Positions 1 through 12,079 of a stretch of DNA of 64,000 nucleotides are shown here, one piece after another. How positions within the stretch are numbered: position 1 is the first letter of the stretch; every line of letters begins with the position of its first letter. The translations under genes were made by a program, and so were the position numbers. The stretch spans positions 310,001 through 374,000 of the forward strand of contig CAMPDV010000013.1 in the NCBI GenBank assembly GCA_946699065.1. The letters are read 5' to 3'. The stretch is from Loxodes magnus (taxonomy: Eukaryota > Ciliophora > Karyorelictea > Loxodida > Loxodidae). Below the pieces are notes generated by a model. It searched no databases, was not told the DNA's origin, and was given only the letters and a program-made list of their open reading frames with translations.

Positions 1-76
1 AATTATAATAATATTCTTAACTAACTTTTATTATATATATATATAGTAAACTAAAAGTAATTAAAGTTTAGCGTTC

Positions 77-133
77 CCTGGATTTTCAACCAGGTTTTTG
101 CTACCATTTTTTTAGCGTGGATGGATACCACGC
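77..133 (-). other. Two 3'-end hairpins of the Gag-only element
   Basis: GCGTGG (115-120) and CCACGC (128-133) form a 6-bp stem with a 7-nt loop. CCTGG (77-81) and CCAGG (90-94) form a second stem whose 8-nt loop holds the presumed UGA stop. The first hairpin recurs with different sequence in copy 4 (34595-34613), with the stem kept and a 7-nt loop. It lies in the C-terminal coding end and may serve reverse-transcriptase recognition; that role is inferred. Confidence 0.4.
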
Positions 134-856
134 CATTTTTTTTTGTGGATGGAACCACTGAGAATCTTCTGTCTTTTATACGAATATCTTCTTCTTGTAA
201 ATTCCCGTTTCGGTGATTCAGAGTCTGCTAAGCATTCTTAACGTTCTTTGTTGTTCTTTCATCTAAATTTATCTTCACTGATCGCAATTTTGTAATAGGT
301 GTCACTTTGATTTGCAATAATAGCAATTTTTGATTGGTCTTTTCTTGAATCTCTTCAGAAATACTTTTTTTTCAAGTTAATCGATTCTTTGGAGTAATTC
401 TATATTAATCTTTTCGTCATTCTATTTTTCTTGGATGTTTGTTTATGTAGAAACTTTTTCAATAATCATATTTTGTTCTTGCTTAAAATTCGATTGAGAT
501 TATTCATATAGTTACTATTCCGTGACTAAATTATTTTAAATTAATTGTCGTCTTATTATTAGTAGCTCGTTGTTTTAATCTTCGATAGTATTCATTAGTT
601 CTCTTATTTTTTCCCCTTGATTGTAAATTGTTTCCTAATAATTTTGTATTATTGTTTTCATTTAGTCAATTTATATTTAGATTTCTGATTATTTTTGTAC
701 TTTTACTGGATTCGTCTCTATTGTTCCAATTATAACTTTTCCTTCAGATGAGGAACTTGATTTATCTTCTTCTTGTTATTGTTTCTGCATTAGTTTCGCA
801 GCTTTCCTTTTTGCGTTCTTAATTTGGTTTTTGGAAAGGCGAATAGATTATTCCAT
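86..856 (-). CDS. Gag-like zinc-knuckle protein, copy 1 (Gag-only retroelement)
   Basis: Read with TAA/TAG as Gln and TGA as Trp this gives 256 residues. It starts MEQSIRLSKNQIKNAKRK and has a Gln/Glu-rich, coiled-coil-like N-terminal two thirds. Near residue 180 is a CCHC zinc knuckle, CYYCKSKWHLLQNC (CX2CX4HX4C), whose Trp is a TGA codon. A basic motif TETGIYKKKI follows and is shared with the other Gag copies. The frame is continuous from ATG to a TGA at 88-86. Earlier in-frame TGAs fall at Trp positions, so the stop choice is inferred from the position at the element end. CCHC knuckles are typical of retroelement Gag/ORF1 nucleic-acid chaperones. No reverse transcriptase is attached. The ATG is only about 12 nt from the element's 5' end. 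This is the only copy near the window edge with an unbroken frame. Confidence 0.7.
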
Positions 857-2563
857 TTTTTTTTAAATTAACTTTTATTATATTTTAAAGTTAAGTATAA
901 ATTATTAATTTATATATCAAATTTAATTAAACTTATTATAATTATGTAAAATTAATTATTTTATCATTGTCAGTTAAAGAAATTTAAATATAAGCCCTTT
1001 ATTAATTTGCTAATAATAAGAAAATTATACTTACATAAAATATTTAGCTATAATTAAATTACTTTATTTCTTTTATTTAAAAACATATTTTAACTAAAAC
1101 TATCCTTTAATATTATAAATACTAAAAGATTAAATTTTATTTATTCTATCGTTTTTAGTATTTATATATATATCAACAACTACATTAGAAAACTCCCATA
1201 TTTTAGCTTAAAATTAATAAAATAAATGATAATTATTAAAATAATTTATTTTATTTTTATTTTAAAAATAAATAAATAAAAAATCTTATTTACTATTTAA
1301 AAGTTTAAATAATAAGTCATAATAATAAACTATAAGAGTTTAAATATTGAGACATAATTGTATAATTATTATTATTTAACCAGCAAATTACGATAAATTT
1401 AAAAGTTTATATATTTCATTCATGGTTCTCTTTCACACTCATCTTGATAAAAAAATTTTAACTCATTAAATCTGTCTATGGGTTTTTAATATAATCTATT
1501 TTCTCTTCACTCTAGTTCTTAAAAATCTTTAATGATTTTCTAAATATTATTGATGAAATATTTTTATGTAATTATCTAATTTAATTATCTTATCTTTTTA
1601 AACTATTTATTAATATAGTTTTAGTCATATAAAGCAAATCTTTTACACTATTTTCCATTAATTATTTTAATTTTATTAAAATTTTTTAATATCTGTAAAA
1701 AAGATTACGTTTTAAAATGTGCTCAAATGTATCGAATTTCTATCTACTTAAGCAAAGTTTAATGAATTGAGTTTTGATATATCGACGATTCCGTTCATAT
1801 TAAAAGTTATAAGAATAAGTCATTAGTTTTAGATTGAAATAGTTTTTTTAATTAGATGTCTATTGTATTTAGCGCATATTATTAAAGAGTAAACGTTTTA
1901 TAAATCTCATATTAAGTCAACAAATCTTTTTACTTTTGACATGACTGCATTCTTTAAAGGCATTCTTAGAATAAATATTTTAATTTAAATATTGTTATGC
2001 TTATTAAACTTTTTGAAATCATCAATTATAATATCTATTTGCACATATTCATAAGTAAGCAAGGTTTTGATTATCTTGACAACTCTTAATTTTTAATAAA
2101 TATTTATCTTACTTCAGATTTATTTCCTTGCTCTGATTTTGAGAATAAAGATTAAATGTTGTAATTTTTATCTTTTTACTAAATAGAATTATTTTTGTTA
2201 AATTGGAGCTAGCATTGCTGATATTATAATGAAAGGTAAAATTAAACTAATATTCTAACACTAGTGCAATATTTAATAATATAAATCTTTCTCTTACACA
2301 TGTTTTTCTTTTTGTTAAAATACTATTTTAGGAAATAATAGTATGTTACATTATAGTAAAGCAAATAATTAAAGTAACGGGTTATTAAGGAGGAACTTTG
2401 AAGCAAACATTTTAAATTTCTAAATTTTAATTTTAGAAGTACCCTTAAACTATTGGTTCTTTTTCTTATTTAAGAAATAGAAATAATTTTAGTAGAGGTT
2501 TGATATTAATAGGAATAAAGTAAATGGTATTTAGTTTTTTTTAGTTGTTAATAATCTAATAAC

Positions 2564-3172
2564 TAGGTATGGGTTTGGATTTAGTAGAAGTAAAATAGGT
2601 TATAGTTTTTGTTATAATAGTAGAATGTAATATTTGTATGTTAAATAATAAATAGATATTATATAAGTTATTAAAGAATTAAGGAATAAGAAGTAATTTG
2701 AAATTAGTTATTTAGGTTTGTTAGTAAAAATATGTAAATAGTATATTTGATAGTAGTAATAGTAGTTTTGATAGTTACTGTTGATATAGTTAAATGTTAT
2801 TTAAATAATGTTAAATGACTATGAATTGATAAATAAATAATTAGTATATTTAATTTAAAAATAATAAAATTAATTAATTAAATTATTATTTTATCAAAAA
2901 AGATTAATTTAAATTAGTCATCAAAAATATAAAAGCATTATAAGGGATTATACTACTAATATTTTAAAACTATAAACATTATTATTCAAAATCAATATAA
3001 TCATTAAATCATTAGTCTATTATTCATTAACTACTTTAAGTCAAAATACTAACTAATCATTTTATCCTTTTTATCATTTATTAAATAATCCTAATTTACT
3101 TTAAATATTCAAAAATTATCACTAAATCATATTCAATTTATTAAAAAGCCTAATTTAAAACTTTCATAATCA
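2564..3172. other. Strand-asymmetric block: C-free half, then G-poor half
   Basis: From 2564 to 2777 the plus strand has no C at all, and only two C from 2564 to 2894, while G is common. From about 2948 to 3172 the plus strand has only a few G but many C. The switch lies at an AT-rich imperfect palindrome near 2865-2895. The same block recurs at about 43865-44470 and 58000-58610 with no difference I could see in most of its length. Confidence 0.7.
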
Positions 3173-5793
3173 AGGAATCCCTTTTAGAATATTTAACTAT
3201 ATATTAATCAAAGTATTTTAAATCTATTTTATTTATTAAACTTAAATAACTAATTTTATATTATATTTTTATTACATTTTAGCTAGTTTATACTAAATCA
3301 AATAATTAAACTTTGTGGTATAAGAATTCATTATTTAATAATAATAAAACTTTAGAAATTCTTTTTTACTTAATAGATTCATTAATATACTATAAATATT
3401 ATCTCTTTTAATTTCAACTTTTTTCTTTTAGGATTTATTAAGTTTTAGATATCTTTATCGCTCTATTTATTAAATTAAGATAACCTATTAATTTTAGAAT
3501 TTAAAGTCACTGGACTTATACATTTGAATCTTTTTAGTGCAAAATTATTTCATATGAGTATCTATAAGGATGTTTTTTTTAAAAACAGCAACTTAGTCCT
3601 TTTAGTAGTTGCTATAAACTTGAAATCATAAATTTTGCAATTTAAGGCATATACTATTTAAAATGCTCTAATATTTTTAAAATATTTTCAAATTAAATAA
3701 CATTTATTTAACTAAGATTCTGGTCTAAAAATAAATTTCTAAAAAAAGATTTAAATAATCTCAGAATATTTCCTGCCAGTTTATATACAGTCATGATATT
3801 TTTAACTTCTTAAAAAGTAAAAAAGTTTAATTTTTAATATAGTTAAAAATAAACATATCTTTATGGCCCGCTTTATTTTGATATAGAATGTAACTATTAC
3901 GATGTGTGAATTATTAGTAAATTAATTTGTAAAAACTGGTTCAAATAGATACAATTTAGTTTTGAAAAATATGGAATATACTTGAGTAATGAAAATCAGT
4001 CGTAAAAGAATCTAAAAGAATATGATAAATATTATAAACGACACAATTTAATAATAAAATTATTATGAAGAAAAATGTATTGAAACAATCAAATAATAAA
4101 TATAAAATTTCACTATTAAAAATATTTAGAATCTAATAATAAAAATTATAAATAAATATGCATAAACAATAAAAATAATAAGAAATTAAAATGCTATAAA
4201 TGTAGTGTTAAAAAATTATATAAATTTAACTATTTGATTTATAATTATTATTAAAATAGTAATATTTATTTCTATATATAACTTAAAATTATTTAAAACT
4301 ATGCTTAAAATGTTTAAAAATAAAGAAAAATATTTTTAAGCTATTTAAATATATTAAATAAGTTTAATTATATTTTTTAAATAGGATACATAAATTTTAT
4401 ACTTTCTTTTATTTCTAATTATATCTTAAAATAATATTATATTTTTATTACATTTTTAATCATTTTACAAATTAAATATTTTAAATTTTATATCTAAATT
4501 TTTTTTAATTTATAAAGATTTTGCTAAACTAAAGTTATATGAAAAATTAATTAAAGCTGCTTTATAAATATAAAAATATATTATTTTAATATATAATAAG
4601 AAATTAAATATTTTTATAATAGATAAAAAGAATCCATTCATGATGTAAAATTGATTATTATATTCTTTATTTACTTTATAATTTCTTTGCTTAAATTTAT
4701 TATCTATAAAATACATTTTTTTACAATGCAAAGGCTTTAAAATGCTAGTCTCATTTTTTTTAATTTTTATATATATTTGAAAGTATGATAACCGCTTGCT
4801 ATAATATAATTAGAAAGAAATTATCTTCGATAAAAGTATAAATATTACTTATCAACTTGATAGAGTTTTTAATTGATTGCAAAATAGATTTTTATGATTG
4901 GTTTCGTCGAAAATGTTTAAAAAATAATTTTTAATAGAAAGGGATATTTTAAACTAAAAATAAGAAGGGATATATACTCTATTGATATAATTAATTTTAT
5001 AAATAAATAATTTTTTCTTATGTAATTTTAATTATCTATTTTAAGTAAAAAAATAGCATTTTCCAATCTCTTAAACCTAGAATTTGAAAGCTTTTATTTT
5101 AATTATAAATTAGATACAATTGTATTAATTATTAAATACTAATCATTATTAATTATTTTTCTATGAAATTAAATTTATAAAAATAATAAATATAAGATAC
5201 GTAAATAAATTATAGATAGTGTTGTTATAATAATATTATTTTCACTAATAATTTGTAACTATAAATGAGTAAGTTTTATAAAATTTAATTACCGTAAATT
5301 TTTATTTTAATTAAAATATTTAAATAATATTAAATTTTAAATAAGCAAGAATGATATTCAAATTTACATTTATATTTTATTTTTTTAATAGAAATTTATC
5401 AAAAAGTTTAATCTTATTTTATTTGTATATCTATTGTTCTTAGACAATCAGTAACTCTCCTTTTAAAAAAATGCTCCTAGTTTCTTATTTTTTTATTTAT
5501 AGGCTTATTTTAATCAATAAAATTAAAAAAAAATGTTTTTGCTTCAAAATTTTAATTAATTTTGCTACTTTATTTAATATTTAGAGTTAGAATGCTAATA
5601 TTTAAATAAAATAAAATTATTTGTAAAAAAATGAATCTGGATTTCATATTAAGCTTAGAAAATAATGTAAACATAATTTTTACTTATTTACTCAAATAAT
5701 GAAAAGTTTCCACTTAAGTAGAAGTTTAAAATTTAAAACTAATAAAAAAATTAGTAATTTTAACATAATATACATAAATAAAGGATGAAAAAT

Positions 5794-5813
5794 AGCCTAT
5801 CTTCAAATAGGCT
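5794..5813. other. Perfect hairpin in the large unit
   Basis: AGCCTAT at 5794-5800 pairs with ATAGGCT at 5807-5813 around the 6-nt loop CTTCAA. It is repeated unchanged at 47062-47081 in copy 3. Function is unknown. Confidence 0.4.
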
Positions 5814-6529
5814 GATTATAAAAAAACTGAAAGTTAGAGAATTTTTTAGCATTTTTAACATTTTTAATTTTTTATATTTTGAAATTGAAAGTTTCTAAGA
5901 ATAATGATTTTTATGTTGAATTTCTTTATTTAAAAAGTCAATCAATGTTAAATTTTTTAAATTTAAATTTATAATCTTTATCTTAGACACAATTATTGTT
6001 AAATATAAAATTAAAAAATATAATTTTTTTTTATTTTTTAAATTAATTAATTTATACTTTATTTTTTTCTTTAATAATAATTTTAAATAATTTAATAGAA
6101 GTTGATAGTGTCAATTAAATAATTAGTAAATTATATATTCAATTTTTATAGAAAAATATAATTTCTTAAGTTTTACTTATAATTTTTCATTTAACTTTTA
6201 AAAATATTTTACTACATTTCTAAGTTAAAATCTAGATTACATAATTTATTATATGTTTTATCTAAACATTAATAAAATATTTAAAATATTTATTTATAAT
6301 ATCATTTAGAATTATATATTTTCTTAATTATTTTAAAATTATATTTAATTAATTTTTTTGCATTTACTTTGGTTTTTTATAAAATATTAAGAGATTTTAT
6401 ATAAATTATTTTAAATTTTTATTAAACAAATAGAAAAATATTAATATTCCTTATTTTAATTTAAAATATTATTCTTCATTAATAAGAAATGCAATCATAG
6501 TTTTATTAAATATTTTATCTATTAGATTA

Positions 6530-7691
6530 GTTTTAAATAACTTATATAAGCTAATATAATACTTATATTATCTCATACTTATTACAAAGAAACATATTAT
6601 GTTAAGTTTACTCTTTCTATTAATTCAGAAAATAATAATAGAATATACAAAAAATATTTTTTCTTTCTTAAAAAAGCTTATAGATTTCTTAGTATCAAAC
6701 AAATAATTTTAAGAAAGAGAGTATTAATAGTGGCAACTATATTTTTTGGATAAGTATAGAATAATAGAATTAAGTTTTTATCTTTAAATAATCTAGAATA
6801 ATTTAGGTATTATTAATTTAAAATTATAATTACAAAAATAACATAAATAATAAATATAATATTAGTTTGCTATAAAAAGAGAAAGTTATCTAAATGTATT
6901 AATTATAACTAATCTAATATCTTTATTAATTAAAGAAAAATTTAAATTAATAACTAATAAAGCTAAAAGGATAAAATATTAAGTATTTAATAGACATAAT
7001 TAAACATATTAAAGCTTATTTTAATAATAAAATTAGATATTACTATTTAATAATTGTAAGATAAAATTAGTGATACACCATTTCTAGTTAGTTTTAAATA
7101 TTTACTTTCTACTACTTATATTTATTACATTTATATGTTTTGCTTAGAATCAACATTAGAATAAATTATATTAGTTTATTATTATAAGAGAGACCTTTAT
7201 AAATAAAAAGTTTTAATAATGAAAAGCTTAAAGAGCTCACTTTTTTGATTAAATGTAAGTGAAAAATAATAACTAATAGCAGTAGATTTAAAAAGAATTA
7301 TAATATTTTATTTATCATTTAAAAGAGTCTATAAAGAAATAAGGTTTTCTTATTAAGAGTTTTGATTTAAAGCACAAATAAGTAGTAATTAATAAATGCA
7401 TATTAAAGTTATTATAATAAGGAAATAAATTCTTCGTTATAAACTTTTGAAATAATAATTTATCCTTTTATTTAAAAGTAAAAGGATATAAAATAATTAA
7501 AATTTTAAAAGCATGTACTATTAGTTTAAAATTTTGACTTGTTTTAAGACAAAAGTGGAAAAATAAATGTTTTAGAAGATATTTATAAGTATGCTTAATA
7601 GTTTAATTGTTTAATTGTATTGAAATTAAGTCAGTAAAATTTATTGAGTTATTTTAATTAAATATTTATTGAAGTAAGTTATAAAATTAAA
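6530..7691 (+). promoter_or_regulatory. Shared 5' flank of WD40 gene A
   Basis: About 1.1 kb of AT-rich sequence directly upstream of the WD40 start is conserved before all four WD40 genes (here; about 19204-20335 inverted; 27865-29169; 62617-63720 inverted) and before the nearly complete LINE (47810-49049). Conservation upstream of each copy suggests it holds the promoter. No defined element could be identified. No other gene is seen in it. Confidence 0.45.
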
Positions 7692-8763
7692 ATGGAGAAA
7701 AAAGAAAAGCAATTTACTAAAAGTATTTTTTTAAGAAAACTCTTAAGAGCGAGAAGCCACATTTTAGGGAAAGTATCTCTACTTCATTTTAAGTATGAAA
7801 TTCTGCCAAATTTATGCTACTAAAAGTTAATAAATAAGATCAGTTATGACCAAAGTAAAGGTATTTCTTTAATATTTTTTAGACTAAGTCCTCACTGGTC
7901 ACACTTCACCTGTTTGCTCGGTATCTATATCAAGTGACCTGAATTGAATTGTATCAGGTTCAGCATAACCTGAAAATTCGATAAAGATCTGGAATTTCCA
8001 GACAGGTACTCTCCAAAGAACTATAACAGGACATACTGATTATGTTAACTCGGTAGTAATCTCCCCTGACTCTAGCTATATAGTATCAGGATCTGGTGAC
8101 GAAACCATAAAGATCTGAAACTTATAAACTGGTTCTCTCATAAGAACTATAACGGGGCATACTTCCTCAGCTAGATCGGTAGTAATCTCCCCTGACTCTA
8201 ATTATATCGTATCAGGATCTGGAGATTCAACCATAAAGATCTGAAACTTGTAGACTGGTGCTCTCCTAAGAACATTAACGGGATATACTCACTATGTTAT
8301 ATCGGTAGTAATCTCATATGACTCTAGATATATTATATCGGGATCTGCTGATAAAACTATAAAAATTTGGGATTTTTAGACTGGTCAACTTGTGCGAACT
8401 CTTACTGGGCATTCAGACTAAGTTTTATCGGTAATAATGTCTAAGGATAATAGGTATATAATATCGGGTTCTAGCGACAAGACAAATAAGATATGGGATT
8501 TCTCTTCTGGTTAGTGTATTCGTACTCTTTAAGGTCACTCAAGTTCTGTATCAAGTATTCAGTTAAGTGTTGATTCAAGTGTTATATTTTCTAGTTCATG
8601 GGACAGAACAATCAAGATCTGGAACTTTGATAAGGGTGAGTGTATATAGACTTTGTAAGGGCATACAAGATGAATATCTTCTATAGCATTGAGTGTTGAT
8701 AATAGATGGTTGGTATCGGGAGGACTTGACAAGACGATTAGAAAATGGAGGGTTTCGAGTTGA
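7692..8763 (+). CDS. WD40 repeat protein A, seven blades, one 28-nt intron
   Basis: Exons 7692-7854 and 7883-8763 give 347 residues ending at TGA 8761-8763. Residues 1-55 (starting MEKKEKQFTKSIFLRK) form a basic N-terminal region without a recognised domain. Then come seven WD40 repeats with cores such as YIVSGSGDETIKIWN, spaced by 126 bp (42 residues), enough for one closed beta-propeller. Such propellers act as binding platforms, not enzymes. Internal TGA codons at 7945, 8116, 8242 and 8671 fall on the conserved Trp or other Trp sites, and many TAA/TAG fall on Gln. The ATG and the length are shared by all four copies. Blades are almost identical at DNA level but differ at loop positions such as TDYVNS, TSSARS and THYVIS. 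It shares its surroundings with LINE copies. Confidence 0.85.
7855..7882 (+). other. 28-nt intron of WD40 gene A
   Basis: The intron starts GTAAAG and ends TTTTTTAG. Removing it joins the N-terminal frame to the WD40 frame and makes the total length a multiple of three. The same 28-nt segment is found at the same place in genes B (19013-19040) and C (29348-29375). Gene D (62411-62438) has an altered donor. Confidence 0.8.
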
Positions 8764-9330
8764 GTAACTTATGATTTGACTTAATTAAATTTTACGATTA
8801 AAGATATAGGATATTGGTAATGCATTTAAATGAATGTTTAATGATAACAATGTTTGCTTGCTTTATATTTATTTAAAAATTTGTTATATTCTTAAATATT
8901 CTTGGTTTAAAAAAAGGTTGAGTATATGTTATTGAAATTAGTGAGGTATGTTGATTTATAGTGGTAATGTTTAAAAATATTAAAAATACTATATCAAAAA
9001 TCAAAAATAATTCAATAATTATATGCTTAGCTAGAATTAATTATCTTTGTATAATTAAAAATTAATAAAGAGGAAGCTTTTCATAATTTTGATATGAGTT
9101 TAAAATAATTGGTTAGCAATAATCATTTGATTACTAGATTATAAAAATATAAAAGTTCACATTTAATAATTAATGTCTACAATAATTAAAACAATAATTA
9201 GTAAATTAAAAAATAAATATAGTTAAACATATCTTTAGAGATAACTGTATAAAATAAAATTAATAAAGAATTATCAATAATTATAAATTTAATGAATGTT
9301 AATTTTTAGTTCTAAGTAATATAAGTAATT
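8764..9330 (+). repeat. 3' flank of WD40 gene A joined to the LINE 3' flank
   Basis: From 8764 to about 8970 the sequence matches the 3' flanks of the other WD40 genes. From about 8972 to 9330 it matches the sequence downstream of three LINE 3' ends (about 37905-38255, 41770-42125 and 55940-56290). No gene is seen. Confidence 0.6.
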
Positions 9331-11690
9331 ATAATAATAATCTTAACTAACTTTTATTATATTTTAAAATTAAGTATAAATTATTAATTTATATAAATTT
9401 AATTAAACTTATTATAATTATGTAAAATTAATTATTTTATAATTGTCAGCTTAAATAAATTTAAATATAAGCCATTATTGTTAATTTACTTATAATAAGA
9501 AAATTATATTTACATAAAATATTTAACTATAATTAAATTACTTTATTTCTTTTATTTAAAAACATATTTTAACTAAAACTATCCTTTAATATTATAAATG
9601 TTAAAAAATTTTATTTATCCTATCATTTTTATTATTTATATATATATCAACAATTATATTAGAAAATTTTCATATTTTAGCTTAAAATAATAAAATAAAT
9701 GATAATTATTAAAATAATTTATTTTAGTTTATTTATTTTTTAAAAATAAATAAATAAAAAATCTTATTTACTATTTAAAAATTTAAATAATAAGTCATAA
9801 TAATAAATTATAACAGTTTAAATATTGAGACAAAATTGCATAATTATTGGCATTTAACCAGGCAAATTACGCTAAATTTAAAAGTTTGCATATTTCATTC
9901 ATGGTTCTCTTTCACTCTCATCTTGATAAAGAATTTTTCAGTTCATTAAATCTGTTTATGGGTTTTTAATATAACCTATTTTCTATTCACTCTAGTTCTT
10001 AAAATCTGTAATGGTCTTCTAAATATTATTGATGAAATATTTTTATGTACTTATCTAATTTAATTATCTTATCTTTTGTAAACTATTTATTAATATAGTT
10101 TTAGCCATATAAAATAAGTTTTTTATACTATTTTCATTAATTACTTTAAGTTTATTAACAATTTTTTAAATATCTATAAAAAGATTACGTTTGAAAATGT
10201 GCTCAAATGTATCAAATTCCTATCTACTTAAGAAAAGTTTATTGAATTAAATTTTGATATATCGATGATTCAGTTCATATTTAAAATTATAAGTATAAGT
10301 AATTACTTTTTAGATTGAAATAGTTTCTTAAATTAGATGTCTATTGTATTTAGCGTATATTATTAAAATATAAAATAAAATGGCACCTAAGAAATGATAG
10401 ACCTCTATTAACGAATACTTGAAAAAATAAGAATAACCTAATTTAATTGAAGAATAGCCTTAATAAGATAAAGATTAATAATCTAAGGAATCCTTTGCAT
10501 AATCAGTTCAGCAAAGGATATCAAATATTCAATATGACTTGAAAAAGCAAAGATAAAAAATAGAAAATTTAGAAAACTTATTAGAAAAATTAATGGAATA
10601 ATTAAACTTATAATTGACATCCATAGATGAATCATTAGATAAAATCTAATCGTAAATAGTAATTAAATTGGAATAAATTGATAAATAATTTAACGAAGTC
10701 CCTCAAATTTTCCAATTTCATTTTTCTTAAATTGAATATCAAATAAAGCAACTTTAAGAAAAACAAGAATAATAACAAGTAATAATTTAAAAATTATAAG
10801 ATTAATAAGACTAATAATCAAATATCCCAATGGAAATCGAATCGGAATTCTAATAATAAGAAATAAATAAGATCAATTATTATCGCAAAAAGATTCGGTG
10901 CTATTTATGCTAGAAAAATAATTGCTGGAAAAAATGCTGGAAGAAACAAGAAATTGAAAAAATTAACAAGTAATAAATATTAGACTAACTTTTCAGAATA
11001 TGACCAACAAGAACAGGATAAGTATACAGAAAGAGATTCTACAACTCAAGAAACAACGAGTTTTATAAAAATGGAAGAAGAAACTATAACGATAATTAGT
11101 GGATGAGGGAGAGACAAGGATGGCGGATTAATGTAGTCCTACTCAGTCCTTTAGTTCAGGAAAGAGCAGGAACAAAAACAAGTGAACCCCGGAGCTCTTT
11201 TCTAAGACTATAAACTTAATTTTATCCTTTATCCTTTTTAAAGAGAAAATGTTTTATATATCTTTTATTAATTTAGCAAATCTTTTTACTGTTGACATGA
11301 CTGCATTCTTTAAAGGCATTCTTAGAGTAAACATTTTTATTTAAATATTGTTATGCTTATTAAACTCTTTGAAATCATCAATTATAATATCTATTTGCAA
11401 ATATTCATAAGTAAACAATGTTTTGATTATCTTGACAACTCTTAATTTTTAATAAATATTTATCTTACTTCAGATTTATTTCTTGCTCTGATTTTGAGAA
11501 TAAAGATTAAATGGTGCAATTTTTATCTTTTTACTAATCAGAATTATTTTTGCTAAATTGGAGCTAGCATTGCTGATATTATAATGAAAGGTAAAAATCA
11601 ACTAGTATTCCCAACACTAGTGCAATATTTAATGACTTATAGATGGCTAATCTAAATCTTTCACTTACACATGTTATTCTTAAATTTGAA
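9331..11690. repeat. Large AT-rich unit, copy 2 (interrupted and truncated)
   Basis: This matches the first part of copy 1 (about 870-2300). It is interrupted by the Gag-like insertion at about 10370-11240 and cut off at about 11690 by the 3' end of a minus-strand LINE. The rest of the unit does not resume beyond that LINE. Confidence 0.65.
10380..11215 (+). CDS. Gag-like zinc-knuckle protein, copy 2 (variant knuckle)
   Basis: The frame starts MAPKKWQTSINEYLKKQ, with Trp as TGA, followed by a long Gln-rich coiled-coil-like region. The knuckle is CYLCQKNNCWKKC at 10899, in frame with the ATG. The usual His is Asn here and a Cys sits one residue later, so metal binding may be lost or changed to four Cys. 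The family motif follows as RIWPTRTGQVYRKRF. The insertion lies inside the large unit (empty sites near 1878, 43148 and 57310). Only a very short direct repeat, about TAAA, can be seen at its ends. The stop is not certain; the end given is where similarity to the family fades. Confidence 0.6.
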
Positions 11691-12079
11691 TATAAATTTA
11701 ACTAAAAGAGTCTTGAGACATCTTTTCATTGTTGGAATTACTTCCTTTAATTAAAAATGTTATAATGTTTTTAAAAGTTTTTCAACTCAAACACTTTCTA
11801 CTTCATCTTCTTCTTCAGCTTTATTATCTTCGTTATCAGTTTATTCATTCTAATCTTCCACTTGCTCATCTTTTTCTTCTTGTTCTTCTTTTCCTTCCTT
11901 ATTTTCATTATTCTCTTCATCTTTATCTTGCTCTTTCGTTTCTTTACCCTTAGTCTCAGAACTTTCTTATTATAAGTTTTTTCTAATTCGAATAATTTTA
12001 ATCTCCTTTTAAGTAACATCCTATGGAAAATTTTAATTTGCAGATCAATGTATTCTAATTTATTTTTTTGGAAATTAAT

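Larger units (their letters stand above)
37..868 (-). mobile_element. Gag-only retroelement insertion, copy 1
   Basis: The insertion is bounded by a 15-bp direct repeat, TAACTTTTATTATAT, at 22-36 and 869-883, which I read as a target-site duplication. The target is the start of the large AT-rich unit, seen empty at 9345, 42137 and 56306. The 3' end (left, minus orientation) carries an (AT)n tail; the 5' end is an A-rich leader of about 12 nt before the ATG. Poly(A) is absent, which argues against an ordinary processed mRNA copy. The same insertion with the same left flank recurs at about 38256-39113. Confidence 0.65.
884..6530. repeat. Large AT-rich unit, copy 1
   Basis: No gene is recognisable. 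The whole stretch is shared, with small indels, with 42125-47810 and, in part, 56290-60713 and 9331-11690. Landmarks found in the copies include the sentence-like stretch near 1430 (cattcatggttctcttt), the segment around 2215 (gctagcattgctgatatt), the strand-asymmetric block at 2564-3172 and a perfect hairpin at 5794-5813. A 73-residue frame on the minus strand (4510-4731) is identical in copy 3 but frameshifted in copy 4, so I do not call it a gene. The unit runs directly into the WD40 5' flank at about 6530. Confidence 0.75.

Noticed and set aside
4510-4731. A 73-residue minus-strand frame, identical at 45774-45995
   Set aside because: It is identical because the large unit is duplicated. 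The third copy near 59940-60160 has a frameshift, and composition is that of AT-rich background.
7692-8763. Standard ciliate code (TGA stop only) with WD40 pseudogenes
   Set aside because: TGA occurs at conserved Trp sites in all copies without other damage, and also in NETW and NWRPIS of the LINE, so reading it as Trp is the simpler explanation.
11729-11953. Plus-strand Leu-rich frame
   Set aside because: It is the antisense of the Lys/Arg-rich tail of the minus-strand LINE.
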